From NCBI GenBank assembly GCA_030685235.1, contig MU839123.1:266131-330130 (forward strand): 64,000 bases of DNA, in the 5' to 3' direction. Both the position numbers and the translations under genes were made by a program. Source of the stretch: Copromyces sp. CBS 386.78 (Eukaryota > Ascomycota > Sordariomycetes > Sordariales > Sordariaceae). The notes beneath the pieces were generated by a model that worked only from the letters and a program-made list of their open reading frames with translations, did not search any database and was not told the origin of the DNA. Shown here piece by piece: positions 57,140-64,000 of this stretch (position 1 is its first letter; each line of letters starts with the position of its first letter).

Positions 57140-58420
57140 CGAAATGGAGCTAGCAATATCGAGCGCAATATTTATAGTATTTATTAATACTATAGTCGGA
57201 TTTAGCGAAATAGATTTCGATAATATTGAATAGTAATTTTATAACCCCTAAAGTAGTAAATAATAATTAATAGAAAGTATTACTACGAATAATAGCTTTG
57301 TAAAAAGCTTTATTAGAGTATTCAACGGGAGTACTACCTTACGTAATTGTATTAAATCCCTTCTCTTTAATATTAATCCTAACCTAATTTTTACTCTACG
57401 TTTAAATTTTAATCCTACGGACCTAATTCCTACTAACGGAACCGCAATAAATATTTCAATTACTACTACTAAAAACCCCACTAATTTAAATAGTAATAAT
57501 CTTAATACCTCCACTTATAAAAAGAAACCCTTCGAATTCCCTAAATAGAATAATTAACTTTATACCTTCTAATTCTATTTTAACCGACTTATTTAAATAT
57601 ATAATACTAATATTAAAGTAAGTTTCTATACCGATTGTAATACTATTTAATTTAAAATCTTTAATACCCTCCCTAACGATAAGTAATTATTATTAAAAAG
57701 TTTTTAAACCGGTAAAATAATCCGTAGAAAAGAAAACCTAATTAATTTACTTAATTAAATTCAAATTATTTTCGGCTCCAACTAAAACTGAGATACTGCT
57801 TTTAATAAATTAATTTGTATATACTAAAAAAATAAAGAACCTTTTATTACTTTTTTAATTACCTTTGACGATAAAATATTAAAAGTAAATAATTATAATT
57901 AGGAAAGCCCTACTAAATTAATTTACTTTAATCGTACCTTTAACCAGAAATTTTATAATAAATTCTTTATAGTAAATCTTTTAGAAAATTACTGCGCTTA
58001 TATAATTAAAATACAATACTTTATAGCCAAATACGAATGGACTTCTAAATTTAAAGAAAATTATTATAAATACTTCTACTCTTAGAAAGGGCGCTCTTAA
58101 AATAATGGCATTTACTTTCCCACCTCTAATGTTAATACCTAATAATTTAATATTTCCCGTTAACAGACGTAATCTTCCTCTTCTTCTACTAACGATCGTC
58201 CCTTTAATTATAATAGTAATATTATTATAAGATCTATTCGAATTAGTATATTTAATAAAGGTCGTAATAATTAAAAGCGAAGTAATTTAAATTCGGCTAC
58301 TTCCTCTAAATATATTAAGTAAATCTCTAATAAAAAGCGTTAAAAGTATAAGGATAATAACCTATATCTCTATTACAGAACTTTTAATCATCGGGTAAAT
58401 AATTGCCTTTATTTACCTAT
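57140..58420 (+). pseudogene. RIP-inactivated gag region of gypsy element
   Basis: Open stretches after a possible start at 57144 (MELAISSAIF...) are interrupted by many stops. Near the end a retroviral-type zinc knuckle is recognisable at 58365-58406: YLYYRTFNHRVNNC, where the CX2CX4HX4C pattern has both first cysteines replaced by tyrosine (TGT to TAT, TGC to TAC), as expected of RIP. The His and last Cys remain. The limits of gag are approximate. Confidence 0.6.
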
Positions 58421-58599
58421 AATCCCTTCTAATAGTAATAATAGCGGAATTTATATTTAAATAACCGTTACCAAAGTCCCTCTACTCCTAAAAAATAATA
58501 ATAAATAAAATTCTACTTCCGAATAAAGAAAAAAATAATTCCGGAACGAAATTGGGCCCTAAAGTCCAAAAATATATTAAATAAAGTAAAAAAATTTAA

Positions 58600-61500
58600 A
58601 TTAAATTCGTAATTAAAAATAGAGCTTATATTAATTCCATTTATTATTAACGATTATAATTTATTCTACGCCCTTATTAATAAAAGTTATTAATATTATA
58701 CTATAATTAATAAGAAAATTATTAAAAATCTTCGGATTCCAATTGTTCCTATTAAATTTTATTGTATTAAAAGAGTTTCTACAATTATAGAAGGAGTTAT
58801 TATTTAAAATTTTATGTATTTCCTAACGGAGGTTAATAATTATATTTACCTTATTTATATTTATATCGTTCTACTATTAGAATTCCTAATTATTTTAGGA
58901 AAACCATAATTAAAAGCTATATATACCTATTCTATCCTTTATAAAAAGTAAATATATATAGGGATTACAAATTATTAAATCCCGTATATCGGTGGAAAAT
59001 AAACCTCGGATACAGAATTTATAAAGGATATTAAGTCCGCTATTTATATAATAGTAACCACTTTGGTAGGCTATATCCGAAAAATTAAAAAAGAATTTGG
59101 GAATAGAGTAATAAAAGAAACTATTTACGTTATAAATTTAAAGGACGTTAAAAAAGCCTTATAGCCGAAAATAATATATACTGAAAATTAATTCCGGAAA
59201 ATAATCCCGAAGAAATATTATAACTTCTTACTTTTTTAAAAAAGTAAGAGGCTAATAAATGTAACCCCTACCATTCTAAAATCGATTATAAAATTGAAAT
59301 AAAAAAAGATAAGGACGGTAAAGAACTACCGATCCCTTTCGGTCTATTCTATAATATAACTTGTAAAAAACTTTTAATTTTAAAGAAGATATTTAAAGAT
59401 TTTTTAGATAAGGGTTTTATCTGTGCTAATAGTTTAAAAGCTGGAGTCTTAATATTTTTCGTATAGAAACCGGGCGGCAACCTCCGCTTCTATTATAATT
59501 ATTAAACTTTAAACGCTATTATACGAACGGATTATTACCTTTTACTACTTATTAATAAAATGTTCTATATTTTAAAAGGAATTAAATAATATACAAAGGT
59601 TAATATTATATAAGTTTTCTATAAAATTCGGATAATTATAGGAAAAGAATAGAAAATGGTATTTCGGATATAATATAAATTATTCGAATAGTTAATTATA
59701 CCCTTCGGGTTAACTAATATACTAATAACGTTTTAACAATATATTAATTACATCCTTTATAAATATTTCAATAAATTTTATACTACTTATATAAATAATA
59801 TACTCATTTATACCTCGGGCACTAAAGAAGATTATAAGGCTAAAGTCTACTTAATACTAAAAAAGCTCCTTAATACAAACCTCCATTTAAACTTAAATAA
59901 ATATAAATTTACTATTAAAAAAGTTAAATACCTTAGTTTTATTATCTACGCAAATATAGGAATATAAGCCGACCCTGAAAAGGTTAAAACTATCTTCAAT
60001 TAACTCCCTCCTAATTTTTAAAAAGATATTCGCAATTTTCTTAAATTCGTTAATTATTATAAAATATTTATACTCTAATTTTCAAAAGTTATAGCCCTAT
60101 TAATAATATTCACTAATAAAAGAATAGCCTTCGAATAGACTAAAAAATACGAAAATACTTTCTAATTATTTAAAACGCTATTTACGAAAGCCCTAATCCT
60201 TACAAAATTTAACCCCAACAAAAAAACCTTTTTAAAAACGGATTATAATAACTTCGTATTAAGTAGAATTATTTTATAAGAAATTAACGAATTTAGAAAG
60301 CGGGCAGTTATCAATTATTACTTACGGAAATTAAACGCTACCGAACGGAACTACCCTATCTACAATAAAAAAATGCTTATAATTATTAACTATTTAAAAT
60401 AATAGTCGGCTAAGCTACAAAATTATAAATCCTTTACTATCTTTACTAACTACTAGAATTTAAAATACTTTATAAAAATACAATAGCTTTCTAAATAATA
60501 AATTCGCTAAATTAAATATTTATTATAATTTAATTTTAATATCGAATATTAGTTAAATAAAGAAGGGGTAATCCCTAATACTTTATCCCGCTAAGAATAG
60601 GATATACTTACCGAATAGGACTACAAAGCCCGCAACCTACAAATAATACCGGATTCTACTTTCGAATTTTACAACCTACTCTACATTTCCGTTTCTTAGG
60701 TTATTTACACCGGGAAGGAGGGTATAAAAATATTTGAAAATCCGGATTTATAATAGTTCTAAGATTAAATAGCCCTAAAAAACTCCTTATACTAATAGGT
60801 TAAAACGGTAATCTAAAATAACGAATAATATTTCGACCCTTCCTTAAAATTTAAAATACAGATTACTAACTATATTATTAATTCTTACGGCTAACTCTAC
60901 TATTAAGGCCGCTTCTAGGTCCCTAAAACGCCCGTCTATACCGAATCCGACTCTATTAACCTTTTGGATTAATCTTAATAATTTAATACCCTCCGTACAA
61001 CTCTTATTTAAATTATATATAATTCTCATATTTTCGGCTACTTAAGAAAAAAAAGTATTATAACGGTATTTATCTAATACTTTTATTAGCTGCTCCTAAA
61101 GGTTTATATTTAGTAGTTCCTTTGCAATTATTATACTTATAGTTCTACAAAACTTTGGAGGGAATAAAAACGAAGCCTCTTACAATTATTACTAATCCCA
61201 GAATAATTTAATAGGGAAATTTAGATAAATTTTATTATAAATTTCCTAAATTTAAATAGTAATACCTATCTTTAAATTATTAAAGACCGGCTTAGCAAGA
61301 ATATTATCCTTAAACTTATACCTTCTATAGAGGCCGAATTTTATATTAAGCAATTTCTTTAATATTTTATTAAATATTATAATATTCTTAAATTTATTGT
61401 TAGCGATCGGGGTTCCAATTAAATTAGCCGTTTTTAAGCAAAATTCTACAAATTACTTAATATTAAACGCCTTTTAAATATAATTTATTACCCGTAAACC

Positions 61501-62313
61501 GATAATAATTTAAAATATATAAATTAAAAAATTTATACTTACCTTCGAACGGTTATTAATTATATCCAAAACGATTAGAATAAATAGTATTTAATAGCCT
61601 AATTAATTATTAATAACCGTATTAATATTTTAATTAATATAAGCCTATTCTTTACTATTTATAAATTTAATGTAAAATTCCCAATTTCTATTATTGAAAA
61701 GCCTACGAACGGACCTCCGCTCTTCTCTTCTAAGAAGCGAGCTTACTAATTCGTTTAAAAACTATAATAAATTATAGATTTATATTAAATTATTATAGTA
61801 ATAGCCGCCTAATAATAAAAGAAATTTACTAATTAATATTATTAACTAGCCGAATACTTCTAAATTGGGAATAAAATTTAATTCAATTTTAAAAATTATA
61901 GTATTAATCGTCTTAAAAAGAAGTTAAATTAATTATATATAAAATATATAATTTCGAAAATCTTTTTTCCGTATATTATAGAATTCTCTAACCTCTTTCG
62001 AATTATCTATAACGTCTTCTATATAAATCTTCTATAGTAAGTAGCCTAAAATCCGTTACTAAGGTAGAAATTCACTAATAATTAACTATTAACTATAAAA
62101 ATAAAAAGAGAATTCGAATAATAAATAGAAAAAATCTTTTACGTATTTACTAATTATAAGAGAAGGGGACCCGTCTATAAAATTTTAATTAAATAGAAAA
62201 AATACTATAATTTTATTTAAAAACCCTTAATAGAATTTAAAGAAATAAAGGTACTTAATAAATTCGAAGGTAAGTATAGAGCAGCGGATACTAATAACGG
62301 ACCAACTAATTAA
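58600..62313 (+). pseudogene. RIP-inactivated Ty3/gypsy pol with C-terminal chromodomain
   Basis: Domains in retroelement order. The aspartic protease region (LIPFIINDYNLFYALINKSY, Asp to Asn) is at about 58.62-59.0 kb in one frame. After a frameshift near 59231-59243 the rest lies in a single frame to a stop at 62311-62313. Reverse transcriptase: VTPFGLT-like IIPFGLTNILITF, and catalytic YIDD changed to YINN at 59788-59799. RNase H: TDYNNFVLSRIIL. Integrase zinc-binding region: HIFGYLRKK and FLCNYYTYSSTK, with His and Cys changed to Tyr. Integrase core: INFIINFL (Asp to Asn), the conserved SDRGSN, and the catalytic Glu changed to Lys (YYP*TDNNLKYIN). Chromodomain: IEKIFYVFTNYKRRGPVYKILIK to EFKEIKVLNKFEGKYRAADTNNGPTN, at about 62.11-62.31 kb. 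The chromodomain places it among chromoviruses. It cannot encode an active enzyme. Confidence 0.88.
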
Positions 62314-63905
62314 TAAATTAAAAATTTTCTCCTAAAGAATCCTACGAATAAAATAAAGTTAATTAATTATAAAATTATAAAAAAAGAATTAATTTGCAAT
62401 ATTAAAAGAAATTCAAAATTAATTAAAATAAAGCCCTGAAAATACTAAATATCCTTTATTATTTCGTTACCTAATAAATCCTCTATAATTTAATTAATAT
62501 TAATCTTTATCCTCCTTCCTCCAATTAAATTTATATTAATAATAATATATAAATCGTACGAAGTAAGGCGAATATTTTCGGTATAAGATAGAAAGAATAA
62601 GGACGGTAGAAGGTAAATTCCGTTAAATAGGCGAATATTAAGGGGCAAATAAATAGTATCCTACTATAAGAGCCTATTAAAGCCTAAAGTCTTTTTAAAC
62701 CGTTTAGCGGCAGCGCCGCTGTAAGTATATGCTTAATATTTAAAAATAATAGAAGACCTAATAATATTTTTAATAATAATAGTAAAAATAGCGGGAATAA
62801 TAATAATGGGGGTAAGGGAAGCGGTAATAAGGGCGGTAAAAATAGTAGTAATAAAAATAAAGGAAGAAGTAATAGTAGCTCTTTCTTCGCGCTCCTTTTA
62901 ATCGTTATAAATAATTATTATATTATCGAAATTGTATTAGACAACGGCGTTAATAACTTATTCAATAAACCCTATATATTCTTTAAAAGCCGCTACCCTC
63001 TCTTTAAATTCAACGAATTTAGTTACTTAATCCTTAAAAACCTAAATTTCGACGATTAAAGAAAATAATAGACCTTCGAATTTAATAGAAGGGGACCGCT
63101 AGCGGGCTACAATAAATTTAGACCCAATTCGAGCCTAAAAACTATTAACGGAAATAGTAAATATAAAAACGGATTAAGTAGGAAGGGAAAAATTTACGTA
63201 AGGATACTAATATCTTTAATTTCCTCTATAACTATTAAATAACTAAACGTTTTAAAAATAATAATAAATAATTTATATTTAAGACCTAGAATGTATTTAA
63301 TTGTATATTAAGTAATAAAGAATTTTTAAACCTATTTTAACGTCGGTTTATAAGGTTTTTTAGCGTACTAGTATGTTAAATACGTAATAGTTATATTATT
63401 AGTAGTAAGAGTAGTATAATTATATTTGTTAATTAAGTAATATACGTACTAATTTAAGAATGGAGCGGTAGCGGCGGTAATAACGGCGGTAATAGCGGCC
63501 TTAATAATAATTTTTCTATTAATATTAATAGTAATAATATTCGGGCGGGCCTAAATTAGTTTAAGGATAATTCGGCGGCGAAATGCGGAGGAAGGGGTTA
63601 GCGGAACGGGGGATAATAATTAGTATAATTACTACTATATATGCTGAAATTATTAGAATTTTAAAAAGTCCTATATTATATTGGGGGTAGGAATAAGGCT
63701 AAATATTTTAATAATTATAATAAATTAGATTAGGAAATTAACAGATAAATATAAAAGTAGGGTAAAATTAATGAACGGCGTAGTAGTAATTGTAGGAATA
63801 TAATAGTAAGAAAGAGAGAAAAATAATAGGGGGGTAATAATTATAATAGCTGTATTAGAAGGTTAAACGATAGGGGGGATATTTATAACGTAATACGATA
63901 ATAAT
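62314..63905. other. AT-rich remnant downstream of pol, unassigned
   Basis: RIP-like composition continues. A plus-strand stretch at about 62.76-62.88 kb reads as Asn/Gly/Ser/Lys-rich (NSGNNNNGGKGSGNKGG), then a more ordinary frame with stops. No LTR copy or domain is recognised. It could be the 3' end of the gypsy element, another decayed element, or the other half of the pogo element split by the gypsy insertion. Confidence 0.4.
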
Positions 63906-64000
63906 AGAGAATGTCTTTTCGCACCGTAATGAATGTCTTCCGGCACCGTAGCCCCACCCTTCCCGCGCGCCAAGGCACACTAATGCACCCCAAAAATTTT
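63906..64000. other. Return to normal-composition DNA at window end
   Basis: From about 63905 GC content and CA/TG dinucleotides return (TTTTCGCACCG, CTTCCGGCACCG, CGCGCGCC). A near-repeat, GAATGTCTTTTCGCACCGTA / GAATGTCTTCCGGCACCGTA, spans 63911-63930 and 63932-63951. No gene is visible in this short end. Confidence 0.6.

Larger units (their letters stand above)
54100..63905. mobile_element. RIP-mutated AT-rich transposon block
   Basis: About 9.8 kb of extreme A/T richness in which TpA is very common and CpA/TpG are scarce, while CpG is retained (for example the CGCCGCGGCGGCG patch near 56644). Stop codons interrupt every frame. Recognisable transposase and retrotransposon domains carry Asp-to-Asn, His-to-Tyr, Cys-to-Tyr and Gln-to-stop changes, all explained by CpA-to-TpA on one or other strand, the pattern of repeat-induced point mutation. 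In Neurospora such DNA is usually heterochromatic and cytosine-methylated; that state is inferred, not seen. Boundaries are judged by eye. Confidence 0.9.

Noticed and set aside
57248..57514. 88-codon minus-strand frame with Leu/Val-rich protein
   Set aside because: Lies antisense to the RIP-mutated gag region; RIP-derived A/T words create such frames.
1..64000. CRISPR array, operon, riboswitch, 5S rRNA or bacterial origin
   Set aside because: None seen. The spliced genes and RIP pattern show eukaryotic fungal DNA, and no 5S rRNA-like sequence was found by eye.

Overview
The window is nuclear DNA of a filamentous ascomycete, most likely a Neurospora-type member of the Sordariales. Three things point there: short introns of about 55-275 bases with GTRAGT donors and CTAAC branch sites, an Ascomycota set of single-copy housekeeping genes, and a roughly 9.8 kb AT-rich block (about 54.1-63.9 kb) whose recognisable transposon genes carry the C-to-T / G-to-A changes expected of repeat-induced point mutation (RIP). 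The species is an inference.

Layout. 1-21.3 kb is gene-dense: the 3' part of SEC16 (+), HUS1 (-), a RING-finger membrane protein (-), ESS2 (+), COQ8 (+), RRP36 (-), a low-complexity protein with an FCP1-like phosphatase fold (+), elongation factor eEF1B-gamma (-) and mitochondrial ribosomal protein uS9m (+). 21.3-42.8 kb is a gene desert with one three-exon gene in the middle (30.16-31.44 kb, unrecognised). It holds two copies of an apparently undescribed miniature inverted-repeat element and clusters of a palindromic 10-mer. 42.8-53.5 kb holds calcineurin B (-), EPL1 (+), KAE1 (+) and the SNF1/AMPK beta subunit (-). 54.1-63.9 kb holds RIP-degraded transposons: a pogo/Fot1-like DNA transposase on the minus strand and a Ty3/gypsy chromodomain retrotransposon on the plus strand. 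Normal-composition DNA resumes in the last ~95 bases.

The genes do not form a pathway. They are conserved cell machinery: ER export (SEC16), DNA damage checkpoint (HUS1), splicing (ESS2), ubiquinone synthesis (COQ8), 18S rRNA maturation (RRP36), translation (eEF1B-gamma, uS9m), tRNA t6A modification (KAE1), NuA4 acetylation (EPL1), calcium signalling (calcineurin B) and energy sensing (AMPK beta). Exon structures were worked out by joining reading frames at splice signals. All joins keep frame and rebuild the family-typical ends. No complete undescribed multi-gene system is visible. The most unusual items are the MITE family, the GTAYCGRTAC palindrome clusters, a likely GC-AG intron in calcineurin B, three tandem E-boxes in the first EPL1 intron and the RIP-inactivated transposon block.
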